Assembly: GCA_003194525.1 (NCBI GenBank)
Contig: NBIV01000369.1
Coordinates: 1-50,952, forward strand
Reading direction: 5' to 3'
Length of the DNA: 50,952 nt
DNA from: Gracilariopsis chorda
Lineage: Eukaryota > Rhodophyta > Florideophyceae > Gracilariales > Gracilariaceae
Positions 18,793 through 28,164 of this stretch are shown here, one piece after another. Positions within the stretch are counted from its first letter, which is position 1; each line of letters begins with the position of its first letter. A program made the translations under genes and the position numbers. Below the pieces are notes generated by a model. The model made no database searches, was not told the origin of the DNA, and saw only the letters and a program-made list of their open reading frames with translations.

Positions 18793-20088
18793 GTTATGGG
18801 CACAGGCACAACGCCCTCTAAACCGCTTGCACCGACTGATCCGCCAATGTTTAACCCAGAAGGCGATCTACAAGAATATCGTTGGGATGTGACTCGCTGG
18901 GTGGAAACCATTCAAGCTGCCGCTGAAAACGGCACGGACCGCATGTACAAAACAGTGTACGCTACACTTGCACGTCACTTGTACGACCATGGACTACCCC
19001 GAGAACAAAAAGCTATCGTGGATGAAGCACAGGCCAAGAAAATCATCGACTACAAGCAAAATGATCAAATTGAAGGAGTCAGGCAGATTGTGCAGCTTAT
19101 CGCAATTGACCCACCTATTGCAGTTGTTACTAGGCTGATATCTTCCTTCAATCAGGTCACTCAATGTAAGCGTCGTCGTAATGAGGACCTTAGTGTTTTT
19201 GTCTCACGCTTCCGAGGTTTAGCTTCCGATCATCTGATGTATGTTGGTCTTTCGAAGTCTGCCCAAGTTAGCGAAGTCTTGGCAATCACCCTTCTTAACA
19301 ATGCCATGCTTAGCGAGGAAACTCTGACAAACGCAAAGCTTCAGCGTATCTCCTTAGCAGAAGCACGTCAGTGGTCTGAAGGTGAACCGGAATTATCAAT
19401 GTCCAAGTCTTCTCACGAATCACTGCTGACGTTTATCCGGGAGATCACTGAACCTTATGGAAACGACGAAGCCATACCACAGCCCTCCGACAACGCTAAT
19501 ACTGTTCGTCACAAGGCCACTGATTTTGTTAACGGTGCTCGTCAACTCATACACCGCAACTCCGAACTGTTCAACTACATAACGGAGATGTCGAACCAGC
19601 AGTCAATCACTAGTGACATGTTCTCTACCGGCGAACGCTGCAAGCTCAACCTTGATGATGCGGTAAAGGTAATAAGGAATCTCACCTTCACTCTCAAGAA
19701 GTCGGAAAAGGCCTACACCAAGGCCGACATAGAGAACATGGTCGGAAAACGGGTCCAACAAGCTCTTGCAGCCTTTCAGAAGCGAAACGAGCCCAACCGT
19801 CGCTCTCGCTCTGCGAAAATGCCTCGCAACAGCGGCAGTAACAATAGCAGACTGCCTTCTAATCGAGGTTTCTCGGGCAAGAGAAACCGACCGGAGCCCG
19901 AATTCTGCTACGACTGTGGTGACCCAGGGCATTGTCATGGAGATTCCAAGTGCAAGCGCCCTAGTTTCCTGACCAAGAAAATCAGAAGCGAAGCAGAACC
20001 GCGAAGCAATCCTAAGGATACTAAGATGGACAGAAGCAACCGGGCTTTTCGCCAGGGCTCCAACCCCTCACAACGCAGTCATCTCTAA
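18775..20088 (+). CDS. gag: Copia Gag
   Basis: 437 residues. Gag forms the virus-like particle that encloses the element RNA. Most of it is an unrecognised helical capsid-like region; near residues 378-393 is a zinc knuckle of unusual spacing (CYDCGDPGHCHGDSKC, C-x2-C-x4-H-x6-C or C-x2-C-x6-H-x4-C) in a basic, Arg/Ser-rich tail. The frame opens at an ATG inside the LTR (18775). Other in-frame ATGs are at 18796, within the primer-binding site, and 18847, just after it, so the start is uncertain. Pol lies in a different frame and overlaps the 3' end, implying ribosomal frameshifting or a separate message. Confidence 0.85.
   Translation: MFQASTVMGTGTTPSKPLAPTDPPMFNPEGDLQEYRWDVTRWVETIQAAAENGTDRMYKTVYATLARHLYDHGLPREQKAIVDEAQAKKIIDYKQNDQIEGVRQIVQLIAIDPPIAVVTRLISSFNQVTQCKRRRNEDLSVFVSRFRGLASDHLMYVGLSKSAQVSEVLAITLLNNAMLSEETLTNAKLQRISLAEARQWSEGEPELSMSKSSHESLLTFIREITEPYGNDEAIPQPSDNANTVRHKATDFVNGARQLIHRNSELFNYITEMSNQQSITSDMFSTGERCKLNLDDAVKVIRNLTFTLKKSEKAYTKADIENMVGKRVQQALAAFQKRNEPNRRSRSAKMPRNSGSNNSRLPSNRGFSGKRNRPEPEFCYDCGDPGHCHGDSKCKRPSFLTKKIRSEAEPRSNPKDTKMDRSNRAFRQGSNPSQRSHL
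18793..18809 (+). other. Copia primer-binding site, initiator-tRNA-Met half type
   Basis: The bases directly after the 5' LTR read GTTATGGGCACAGGCAC. The complement of the anticodon stem-loop of eukaryotic initiator tRNA-Met is close to GTTATGGGCCCAGCAC. The match points to priming by an internal cut of that tRNA, as described for Drosophila copia, instead of by a tRNA 3' end. The comparison is from memory of the conserved tRNA and has about two differences. Confidence 0.65.
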
Positions 20089-20206
20089 CTGCTGGGGAAG
20101 GAGCCTATTCAGATTTTCTCCCATTCTCCAAAGATCCAAACCTGTCATCGATCCCAGCTGTCCGAAAAGTGTTGGAGGGCTTGACGCTATAGCTCACCTT
20201 TGCGTT

Positions 20207-23200
20207 TTGTTAGGGGTGGAGCTCGTCCTTCAACAATTGGATTGCCAGCCCTTCCTCCATGGCTTTGGAGAGAACTGCGCTGACGCAAGGCCCACCTTCG
20301 CCAGGTGGATCCTTCGCGGTCAAGACGAGAACGACGTTTCATTCTCTATTCGCTTCTACGTCGTAGAGGGCACTTGCCCCATTCTTCTTGGACTAGACGT
20401 TCTGTCTCATTGCGACATACTTGGGAGCCTAAATAGAATCCAGGTCCCTGTCGATGTCCTCTCTAATGAGAGCCTTGTCATCCTGCCGACGTGTTATAAC
20501 GGAACAGACCTGTCGAAGCGCAAACATTTGCTGCTAGTACCATCCAGCAACGCTTCGTACAAGTCGCTCCTATCCCGTACAAAGACCGCTTCGTCTCCAC
20601 GAAAGCTCATCGAAAATGAACAACGTTTCGCTAAGCGTTTCCACCTGTACACCCACTTCCCTCCGATGGACATGAAGAGAATCTGTAACAGGGCCGGTGT
20701 GCTTACCAGGACCCTCGAGTCTCTATTAACCGACTCGTTCTCATCATGTCAACAATGTGCCTCGACGCGAAGGCCGCTTGCCTCTCGAAAGGTATCCTTT
20801 GCTCGACTTTTGACGGCTTTCAACGGGCACGTACAAGTAGACTTCATGTTTATCACCGAATTAGGGAACCTTCCCATCCTCCACATGAAGGATGCCGCAA
20901 CGGGCTTCTCCGCAGCGGCTCTATCGCTCTCGGGGACGATGAAGGAAGCTTCCAGGAACTTCGTCGTGGACTGGATATCGGTCAACGGCCCCCCAGCAGA
21001 GATCTCCGGGGATCCCGAATTCTTCACAGATGAATTCGCCACCATGTGTGCGTCTCACTCCATCAAGTACTCTGCAAGGCCAGCACGCCGTCACAACAAA
21101 ACGGGAGTAGCCGAATCCTCTCACGAGGCGATTCGATACCTGGCCCAGCGGCTCCTTAAGGACCACAGGTTCGCTTCGTCTAACAGCTTGCAGGTGCATT
21201 CAGACCAGGAGATCTTGGCTCGCGCCGTTTTCTTGAAGAATACGCTGCTCGGCTCCAAATTCCTCTCCTGCTTTGCGCTGGCTCGGGCCTACCGTCCAGC
21301 TCTCTCGGGCCTTGATCAAAGCCCCGTTAGCAAGGAGTTATTAGAGGCGTATCACGAGAAGACCGCTCGCCACGCTCTTCACACCTTCCTGCGTTCGAAG
21401 GATGTGAAAAGTCTCGACCGGACGTTGCTATCTCCTGGAACAGCCGTCTACTTCTTCAAAAAAGGAGCGAAACGAGGCCAGTGGTACTCCGGATTCGTGA
21501 AGGAGGTGCACTCTCACTATGCAATTGTGTCTACTACGAAGAACCTTAAAGGCTTCAGCCACACTGTTGCATATGAAGACCTCCGCCTCAAGCCACGATC
21601 CAACGTCCTCCGTGACATTGAAGAAATAGAACTCGGCTGGCATGAGTTCCCCAAGGAGGAACGGGAGCAACCTCCGCCCGAGTCTCCAACTCCACCTGCT
21701 CCAAACGACAGTTCAACCAATGAGCTCCTTCAAGTAACGGAGGAGCCACCGAGCATCTTCGAACACGACGAACGTGGCCTTAACGATTTTGCCGAGTGGA
21801 ACGACCATCATTCAAGCATGGCATATCTGGCGCAAAACAAGCTTGCGCGCCCAGTCAACTGCCCGTCGAAAGAAATTGGAGACTACGCTCTAATGAAGAG
21901 CCCTTTGCCACAAACTGCTCAGCTAACGTCTGCCAAACAAACAATCCTCCGAGAGTTATACGAATGCCTAGGGAACGAGCCTCTTACTGAGCACAAGCTG
22001 CAATGTGCGCCCAGGTGGTTGCTCGACGAGGCTATCGACAAGGAGAAGCAGTCCTACCGCGAGCGTAAGGCCTTCCAGCCTGTATCGATACGCTCTCTGC
22101 CGCCATCGGCAAACCTCATCTCGTCACACCACTTCTTTGTCATCAAGCATGACGGCGAGAGTAACACTCTCAAGCTCAAATGCAGGCTTGTACCTCATGG
22201 CAACAAGGATAACCAGAAGCACGACCTTCGTTCCGATTCTTCAACTGCGCAGTTCCCAACCATACGTCTCCTACTTTCGCTCGCTTCAATCTTCCACTTC
22301 ACACTAGCCTCACTCGATGTTAAATCCGCGTACTTGCAAGCAGGCGAGCTCCACAGAGATGTATATGTCAGCCCGCCAAGAGGCTGGACTCACTACACAG
22401 ATGAAGTGTGGAAACGTCTGGCCCCGGCGTACGGAATAGTGGACTCCGGCCGCCTGTGGCAGCTCTGCGTTGAAGAATGGCTCCTTGAGCAAGGTTTCGC
22501 GTCCGTTCCGGGTGTTCCCCAAATCTTTCTCCTGTGGAAAGACTCCGAACTTCAGTTGATGCTCGCCAAGGTTGTCGATGACATGATATTCGCCGGAAAG
22601 CCTTCGGCGCTCACCCATTTCCGGGAAACAATAAGCGCTAAGTTCGACGTCGGAAGGTTTACCTCCGGGTCGGATATAGTCTTCAACCGACTGTTCATTC
22701 GCCAAAATTCCGACTTCTCCATGAGCGTGTCTATGGAAGAATTTGCGGACTCCATCAAGCCGATTGAGTTGACACACGCGCGTAAAAAGGAAAACGACGC
22801 CCAATGCACCAAGGAAGAACTAGGCCACTTCCAAAGGTTGACAGGGAAGTTGAACTTCCTAGGGCATGGCATCCTTCCTCAAGCATCCCTTGTTGCTAGC
22901 AAGATGCAACAGAACGTGTCACGCTTTCGTGTCTCACACATCCGTCAATTGAACTCTGCTCTAGTTCACGTGAAGTCTTTAAACCCCAAGCTCACCTTCC
23001 GCTCACTCAGCGAACCATATACTCCCGGCCGAGTCCCGGTCACCATAGTCGCACTCAGCGATGCGTCAAGTGGCACTGGCTCTTATGGGCAAAAGGGCAC
23101 ACTATGCTGCCTGCTCTTCCAATCGGACGGAAATCTAGTCCAGCACTATGTAGATTGGCATACCTCGAAGCAGCAACGAGTTTCCTTCTCCTCTGCAGGA

Positions 23201-23575
23201 GCAGAAATTCTTGCTGCTGCTCACACAGCGGACAGGGCCATTCACCTAGCCCAAGTACTCCCGTCTGTGATGAGTTCCAACAGTGAAACCACTAGACCCA
23301 TGCTGCAACTGTTGGTGGACTCGCACGGATTGTTCTCAACGATATCTACTTTCCACGAACAAAAGGATTATCGCTTGAGACCAACAGTCGCCCGCCTGCG
23401 AGACTCGTTCGAATCGAACGAGATCAACAAGCTAAGTTGGATACCAGGTCCACTCAACCTTGCAGACGCGTTGACGAAAATCAATCCTCATGCGTTCAAG
23501 ATGCTCAACAAATCTATGAAGGATAGTGCACTTCCCGATAGTTTGGTCAAGTTTATCGAGGTCCTGCAAATTTAA
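20207..23575 (+). CDS. pol: Copia Pol: protease, integrase, reverse transcriptase, RNase H
   Basis: 1,122 codons from 20207, but the frame is open further upstream, past the gag stop, and must be longer: the protease active-site stretch VIDPSCPKSVGG is encoded at about 20144-20179, with DPS where DTG or DSG is usual. ILLGLDVL (~60) is the protease flap end. Integrase: H150 and C181/C184 zinc residues, D212, D269 and E303. An SH3/Tudor-like stretch is at ~410-461. Reverse transcriptase: LDVKSAYLQ (~703) and VVDDMIF (~789). RNase H: SDASSG (~951) and SAGAEILAA (~997). The order and the RVT_2-type RT place it in Ty1/copia. No internal stops; it may be active apart from the odd protease motif. 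Confidence 0.93.
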   Translation: MLGVELVLQQLDCQPFLHGFGENCADARPTFARWILRGQDENDVSFSIRFYVVEGTCPILLGLDVLSHCDILGSLNRIQVPVDVLSNESLVILPTCYNGTDLSKRKHLLLVPSSNASYKSLLSRTKTASSPRKLIENEQRFAKRFHLYTHFPPMDMKRICNRAGVLTRTLESLLTDSFSSCQQCASTRRPLASRKVSFARLLTAFNGHVQVDFMFITELGNLPILHMKDAATGFSAAALSLSGTMKEASRNFVVDWISVNGPPAEISGDPEFFTDEFATMCASHSIKYSARPARRHNKTGVAESSHEAIRYLAQRLLKDHRFASSNSLQVHSDQEILARAVFLKNTLLGSKFLSCFALARAYRPALSGLDQSPVSKELLEAYHEKTARHALHTFLRSKDVKSLDRTLLSPGTAVYFFKKGAKRGQWYSGFVKEVHSHYAIVSTTKNLKGFSHTVAYEDLRLKPRSNVLRDIEEIELGWHEFPKEEREQPPPESPTPPAPNDSSTNELLQVTEEPPSIFEHDERGLNDFAEWNDHHSSMAYLAQNKLARPVNCPSKEIGDYALMKSPLPQTAQLTSAKQTILRELYECLGNEPLTEHKLQCAPRWLLDEAIDKEKQSYRERKAFQPVSIRSLPPSANLISSHHFFVIKHDGESNTLKLKCRLVPHGNKDNQKHDLRSDSSTAQFPTIRLLLSLASIFHFTLASLDVKSAYLQAGELHRDVYVSPPRGWTHYTDEVWKRLAPAYGIVDSGRLWQLCVEEWLLEQGFASVPGVPQIFLLWKDSELQLMLAKVVDDMIFAGKPSALTHFRETISAKFDVGRFTSGSDIVFNRLFIRQNSDFSMSVSMEEFADSIKPIELTHARKKENDAQCTKEELGHFQRLTGKLNFLGHGILPQASLVASKMQQNVSRFRVSHIRQLNSALVHVKSLNPKLTFRSLSEPYTPGRVPVTIVALSDASSGTGSYGQKGTLCCLLFQSDGNLVQHYVDWHTSKQQRVSFSSAGAEILAAAHTADRAIHLAQVLPSVMSSNSETTRPMLQLLVDSHGLFSTISTFHEQKDYRLRPTVARLRDSFESNEINKLSWIPGPLNLADALTKINPHAFKMLNKSMKDSALPDSLVKFIEVLQI

Positions 23576-23592
23576 AAGTCCTATATGTTTCG

Positions 23593-24927
23593 TCATTGCA
23601 AGTTTTTGTAACCTCCCTCCCCCAACCCTACCTTTCGTCGTTTGCAATGATGACGTTTCGACGAACATCGGTTTCCTTCACTGGATCGACGCAGCTCTTC
23701 CACTTTGCGGACCTCCATCACACGTTCAAATCCATCGGCACTACCAACACAGCATCTCAGGGCTTTCACGCTCAAGCTCATTGGAAACTGCTCGACAGAA
23801 TCCAAAATCATGCGCCGCGTCGCGTCAATGCATACAACATGATCCACGTTTCGCGCGCGCAGCCTCACAAGAAACACACCACTTGATTGGGCTACCAACC
23901 ATTCAACCTTACTCTCACAATGTTCAGCGCCAAAGCGGACACGATTTAAAATCACCCACTTGGCGTGCGTGTTAGTCCATTGTGCAGCGCTTACAAAAGA
24001 CAACATCGGTGGTAGAGGCTCTTTGAGCATCACTTCCGTTGCATACTCCTCGCTAATCACAAGCGCAATCGCGTTACAAAGTGACGCTTGTAAGCACAAC
24101 ACCTTTGTGTTGCAAATTAGCATTCGATCCTCTTTCAGTAGAAAAGGATCTGTGTCTGGAGTTGCAGCGCGAGCACCAGGACTCGAAACACGCACAGATA
24201 CAAAAGGGTGCTGCAAGCAATATTCATCCAAAGCATCAATTGCCCTAGGAACCGCTCGAGGCACAATCTGGTTCGCGTCGGTCAATGAGTCATACTGCAG
24301 CGAAAACTGTGTACCACCTTTCCAGATCCCGGCCTGACCAAGCGCGTTGCACAAACTTGGCCCATCCAGCGTGTGCAGCCGTACTTCATGCCGACCCCAA
24401 TGCGGTTCGTCGTGATTGCGTGCATAGTACGCAGGGCCTTGAACGCAACGCACTCCTTGACCCGATCGGAGAATAGTGTCGTGCGGAACGAAAACAACAG
24501 CGTCCACACTCCATTCTTCCCCACTAACCTCATCGTGGTACAAGCCCCAACGCAACGCCGTTTCGTGATGTAAGGACGCATTTGGGCGTGCCACACACCA
24601 GTTAAGTATGGCCCTCCCTGCTGTAGTCAGCAGAATTGCCTGCCTCACAACCCGATGCCGACCATCGACATGTTCCAAAAGGAATCGCACACGCCCACGA
24701 TCTTCACTCCTAGTGATTGACACGATTTCCACCGCAGTCCATTCACAACCACCCTGTTCTGTTGACGGAGATTCACGAAGAAAAGTGGCGTTTATCCTTC
24801 TCTGAGCAACATATTTTTCTGCACGACGACGTACTACGTCCCCCAAGTCCCGTACATCTACTCCTGCACAACTCCCTTTGCGCCACGCGCGACCGTCGCT
24901 AACTTCTTCTTCTTGAACTGATGCCAA
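23593..24927 (-). CDS. Antisense accessory gene of the copia element, unknown family
   Basis: 444 codons antisense to the element, ending 18 bp after the pol stop, so the two genes are tail-to-tail. The frame starts without ATG; one base out of frame, a continuing peptide (FYARIDPDRGSWHQF) leads back to an ATG at 24989, so a 1-bp change in the GAAGAAGAAG run near 24910 probably split the N-terminus. I do not recognise the family. Residues C284 (CLQASLCNAIALV), H363 and D376 (VDHVVCIDATRRMILDS) occur in the Cys-His-Asp order of papain-like peptidases; this is speculation. The basic C-terminus (SSKRHHCKRRKVG) looks like a nuclear signal. Transcription would have to start in or near the 3' LTR. 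Confidence 0.7.
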   Translation of the reverse strand: MASVQEEEVSDGRAWRKGSCAGVDVRDLGDVVRRRAEKYVAQRRINATFLRESPSTEQGGCEWTAVEIVSITRSEDRGRVRFLLEHVDGRHRVVRQAILLTTAGRAILNWCVARPNASLHHETALRWGLYHDEVSGEEWSVDAVVFVPHDTILRSGQGVRCVQGPAYYARNHDEPHWGRHEVRLHTLDGPSLCNALGQAGIWKGGTQFSLQYDSLTDANQIVPRAVPRAIDALDEYCLQHPFVSVRVSSPGARAATPDTDPFLLKEDRMLICNTKVLCLQASLCNAIALVISEEYATEVMLKEPLPPMLSFVSAAQWTNTHAKWVILNRVRFGAEHCESKVEWLVAQSSGVFLVRLRARNVDHVVCIDATRRMILDSVEQFPMSLSVKALRCCVGSADGFERVMEVRKVEELRRSSEGNRCSSKRHHCKRRKVGLGEGGYKNLQ

Positions 24928-24989
24928 CTTCCTCTATCAGGATCAATACGTGCGTAGAACTTCTCCTCCACCAAACACTTCACCTGCAT

Positions 24990-25601
24990 CACGATCAAAA
25001 ACAAGGGAAGCCTAGAGCAAAAAGAAGGTTAGCATTAAGCGCGCCTTCGAACGCCCTCCAGAGCCCAGAGCAATCTGTAGATTGACGTGCTCTTTGCGAG
25101 GACGCTCTATCGACCATGGTCCCTCGGATCCAGCGAAGTTGCAATGCTGAAATGCTTCTGTCGCCGCCGGTGCGACCCCAAATATGCCAAAACCACGTCG
25201 CTTTCACCCCCATCAGTAACAGTGCCACAGCTGTGAAACACCCGAACCACCCCGTGCAGAATCTTCACTGCTGCACAAAACCTCCACCGCTTCCTGCACG
25301 GAGCCTACCTTCTCTCCCAACCCCAGCCCTTCCCCACAAACATGTCGCCGTCCAACTCCCCAGACCTCGCCCACCTCCACGCCTCCCAGGGCGTCCCAGA
25401 CACACATTCTCCCTCACCCGCGCTCACCGCGCTGCGCTGCTCTCTGCAGGCCGCCTTTCACCGCGCTAGCTCGTAGCGCCTTTGTTGCAATGCAGCTGCC
25501 GTTTTTGCTGTCGAGCCGCCGCCGCACGCCGCCGCACGCGCTCGCGCCCAGCGCCACGCGATCTTCCAGTGGTTTGTACTTCTCGTCTCCTACGGTTCGA
25601 C
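24990..25601. other. Copia region between antisense gene and 3' LTR
   Basis: About 0.6 kb, C-rich on the plus strand, with only short frames. It probably contains the leader and promoter of the antisense gene; a CTCTAG acceptor-like sequence (plus strand CTAGAG, 25012-25017) lies just upstream of the putative ATG. Nothing else is recognisable. Confidence 0.45.
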
Positions 25602-25615
25602 GAGAACAGGGAGGG
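25602..25615 (+). other. Copia polypurine tract
   Basis: GAGAACAGGGAGGG lies directly against the 3' LTR start (25616). It is the expected primer for plus-strand DNA synthesis. Confidence 0.85.
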
Positions 25616-25866
25616 TGTGACACATACACGTGTACACTGTCATGCCAAGCCGCGACCCCGGCATCTCCCGCGCTCCTCCCGGCGCGGAGGTGCACGGGAG
25701 CCTTTGAGGGGCGCTACAAAAACCAAAAAAAGAAGCGCCAGCACGACGCTGGCGTGGGGAGCGGACAGCCAACGGAGGACGGCAGAATTACGTCCCTCTC
25801 GGTCCCCCGCGTTTTCGCCTCGGACAATCCAACCCTCCGAACCCAGCGATGTTTCAGCCTTCCACA
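25616..25866 (+). repeat. Copia 3' LTR
   Basis: 251 bp, same length as the 5' LTR with about seven substitutions, followed by the target duplication GAGGA at 25867-25871. It faces the antisense gene, so a minus-strand promoter here would drive it. Confidence 0.95.
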
Positions 25867-25871
25867 GAGGA

Positions 25872-26485
25872 ACCGGGTTTCGGTACGGTGAGAGCTGGGC
25901 CTGCCCATCGAGCAGAAGGATTCTTGTATACAGCCCCGATGGACTCCAGTTCTTGTACTGTATGGATGATAAAATCGCGCTGTTAGGGAGCGTATCTTCT
26001 TTATGGAGACCGATATGGTTTGCAGTTCTCTATGGGAGTGATGACGAGAGGTGGGACGTTAGCGGGAGGATCTGGACCGAGTTTGATACGAAGTACATCT
26101 CTGTATTTAACAAAGAAAATCTTGATGGGATTGAGTCCTTGATCTGATATACCATTTTTCTTCCCTTCCTCGATACGGTTCTTGAAAGCCTTGTTGATTT
26201 CTTCCTGTGAATCCTTACCTATGCCAGCTGCGAGGCATTCAGGTAGTTTGATAGGATCACCATGAGCGTCCACGTATGAGAGTCTCTTATCTCTCGCGGC
26301 AGCGAGCTTGATCTCGTCTGGATCAATTTCGCCCACGTGCTTATCGTGGATAAATGGGTGCAATCGGCGCCAATGTTCGGATAAATCGAAACCGATTGTG
26401 TTTAGGAACGGCCGACCCAATAGGATTTCATCCATTTCATTGTAGACAACGATGAATTCGACGCCGCTGAATCTAACGGGAACTT
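25872..26485 (-). pseudogene. Gypsy-1 protease end and start of reverse transcriptase
   Basis: Minus strand. EILLGRPFLNTIGFDLSEHW (26435 leftward) is the end of the retropepsin. A connector leads to the N-terminal RT motif QELESIGAVYKNPSARWASP, just before the copia insertion. Two TAA codons (plus-strand 25999-26001 and 26014-26016 region) break the frame. Continuation of the RT is at 18536. Confidence 0.85.
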
Positions 26486-27666
26486 TAGAACCTGGGAGTG
26501 AAATGTGAAGTTGAGTTTGACCTTTGCTGACGAGGTGAACTTCGCCTGGTCAGATTTGAATGCGCCCAGTAATTCAGTCGGCTCTTGAAATGATTTGGTC
26601 TCCAAAAACGGCTTTGCGTTCTTGACCTTGTCGAAGGTTGACGCGTTGATGGCATTGAAATCAGAGTAAGAGTCGCCAAGGACAGTTTCGAATACTGTGC
26701 TCTCAATGTCAATCCGGAAACGTCCTTCTTCTGCTCGAGGTTGGTTTTCTCTGGATGCGGACTGTCAACTGACAGTTTTAGCCCTTTTACCCTTTTTGAT
26801 TTTGTAATGTTTGCCGAACAGTGCCTTTTTCCGATCGTCAGAGGTGTGTGGACAGTCTTTGAGAGAATGCCTTTCGGTGCAATCCAGGTTAGGGCATGGA
26901 TCTGTCCACTCAGTGTCTTTCCGTTTGCTACCTCGACGATCGTTCTTGTCCTTCTTTGTGGTACTGTCAGATTTTGCATCGTCATTCTTGCGACTTCGAC
27001 TAGTGCGAGATTGACGTGTATTTCGGGGCTTGACTCGCTCTTGAGCAGTTTGAGTAAGTGTGAGATCAACTGCGAGACACGCCAATTCCTCCTTGAAGAG
27101 CTTGATGTCCGACAGTTGAGCTTTCGTCCAGCCTCGTCGTCGCATCTTGGTGCGCTCTTGTAGGACAGGATCTTTGAGCTTTTTTACTAAACGATCGATG
27201 AAGTTTTTAGCAAGATATTGGTCCTTGAAGACCTCTGACCAGTTGTTCTGGTCGAGTGCAGTGATGACCGTCACAATAAATTTGCCACGCCTTCGGCAAG
27301 GTCTTCCTAGTTTGCTTCATAGGTTACAGACTGTAGAGCAGAGTCAATACGTTCGGGGAGATCCTTCGGAGTGAGGTTTAATGCCGTTTCGAACCAGCTC
27401 TGAACGGCTTGAACTGTATCGTCTTCTACTTTTTCAGCGTTTGGTATTTCACCCATGTCGCAGAGTGTATGGAGAGTTGTAGCATCCGTGCAATCCTTGA
27501 TCGTAGCCATGTGTCTCTTGTCTGTACTATCTCTGTTAACATCGTTGACCTTGTTCTTGCATGCCGCGTATTCAGTTTCGAACTTGAACAAAGACGGTTG
27601 GTCTACCAGCTTCAGTGTTGGTGGTATAACGAGAACAATCATGCCATAGTTGCTTGCAGAAGCCAT
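26486..27666 (-). pseudogene. Gypsy-1 gag and start of protease
   Basis: Gag starts at an ATG (27666) 62 bp inside the 5' LTR. It continues through a frameshift near 27300 to a knuckle CPNLDCTERHSLKDC (C-x4-C-x3-H-x4-C) around 26880. Farther left a protease active-site-like segment (GDSYSDFNAI, about 26650-26680) follows; D-S-Y stands where D-S/T-G is expected. The gene is broken by at least two frame changes. Gag packages RNA and the aspartic protease cuts the polyprotein. Confidence 0.8.
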
Positions 27667-27728
27667 GATAACACCGGTCCGATGTGCGGTACGCAGTACT
27701 CTTACTCTTTGGAGAAGTCAAAGCGCTT

Positions 27729-28159
27729 TGTTGACGAGTCTTGGAAGCACAGTGGATGGTGTGAAAATGATGGAAGGAAAAGGGGATAAGACCGTAGACG
27801 TAGGCAAGAATAAGGTGGCGCAGTGTGGAAAGGGAAAGGTAGGAAAGGAAGAAGGCACAAAGAAAGGAACACCCAAGATCGAGAACTGTTGATGCTTGGG
27901 TTACCGGTACGGCGAGACCGTCTCAGCTTTTATATGGTGTGCCCGTCGGTTAGGTGTTTAGATATGTCCCCCGTCGACGAATGTAGAATGGTTAGTTTGT
28001 ACTGTAGTGTAGCATAACTAGATCAAAGATTGTGTCACATATCACGTGGTGTACACTGTCCAACACACAGGTACTTGGTGAACGTGGCCACGGCGAATAG
28101 GGTTTGCGGTCTACTACGATGGCATGGCGTAAATACCGACGGTGATGCCTGACACAACA
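27729..28159 (-). repeat. Gypsy-1 5' LTR
   Basis: 431 bp with perfect TGTTG...CAACA ends, homologous to 2770-3203. Followed on its outer side by the target duplication CCAAC (28160-28164). The sequence just inside the LTR (minus strand AAGCGCTTTGAC) does not match an obvious tRNA 3' end, so the primer is unknown. Confidence 0.9.
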
Positions 28160-28164
28160 CCAAC

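Larger units (their letters stand above)
18542..25866 (+). mobile_element. Ty1/copia LTR retrotransposon with antisense accessory gene
   Basis: A 7,325-bp plus-strand element with 251-bp LTRs (18542-18792 and 25616-25866; about seven differences by eye), flanked by GAGGA (18537-18541 and 25867-25871). Order: LTR, primer-binding site, gag, pol (protease-integrase-RT-RNase H, the copia order), a convergent 444-codon antisense gene, polypurine tract, LTR. Gag and pol are uninterrupted, so this is fairly young. It is inserted in the reverse transcriptase of Gypsy-1, and excising it with one duplication joins the Gypsy-1 residues V-P-K-P-G-S to L-R-F-T-V-D in frame. Confidence 0.95.
2770..28159 (-). 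mobile_element. Gypsy-1: nested Ty3/gypsy LTR retrotransposon with chromodomain
   Basis: A minus-strand Ty3/gypsy element bounded by LTRs with TGTTG...CAACA-type ends. It is flanked by the 5-bp target duplication CCAAC (2765-2769 and 28160-28164). Its own length is about 5.5 kb after removing two insertions: copia at 18542-25866 and Harbinger/MULE at 5192-17700. Reading leftward on the minus strand the order is 5' LTR, gag, protease, reverse transcriptase (split), RNase H (split), integrase, chromodomain, 3' LTR. The coding parts have several stops and frameshifts and the LTRs are visibly diverged, so it is old and inactive. Confidence 0.92.

Noticed and set aside
25482..26147. 221-codon plus-strand frame crossing the copia 3' LTR into Gypsy-1
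   Set aside because: It spans an insertion boundary and has no recognisable content; the minus strand there encodes clear Gypsy-1 motifs.
27700..27728. A tRNA primer-binding site for Gypsy-1
   Set aside because: The sequence after the 5' LTR has no TGG start and no convincing match to a tRNA 3' end or anticodon arm.
2773..28154. Gypsy-1 LTR boundaries set at TGACGA...CTGACA
   Set aside because: These gave no target duplication. Extending to TGTTG...CAACA gives perfect inverted ends and the duplication CCAAC.
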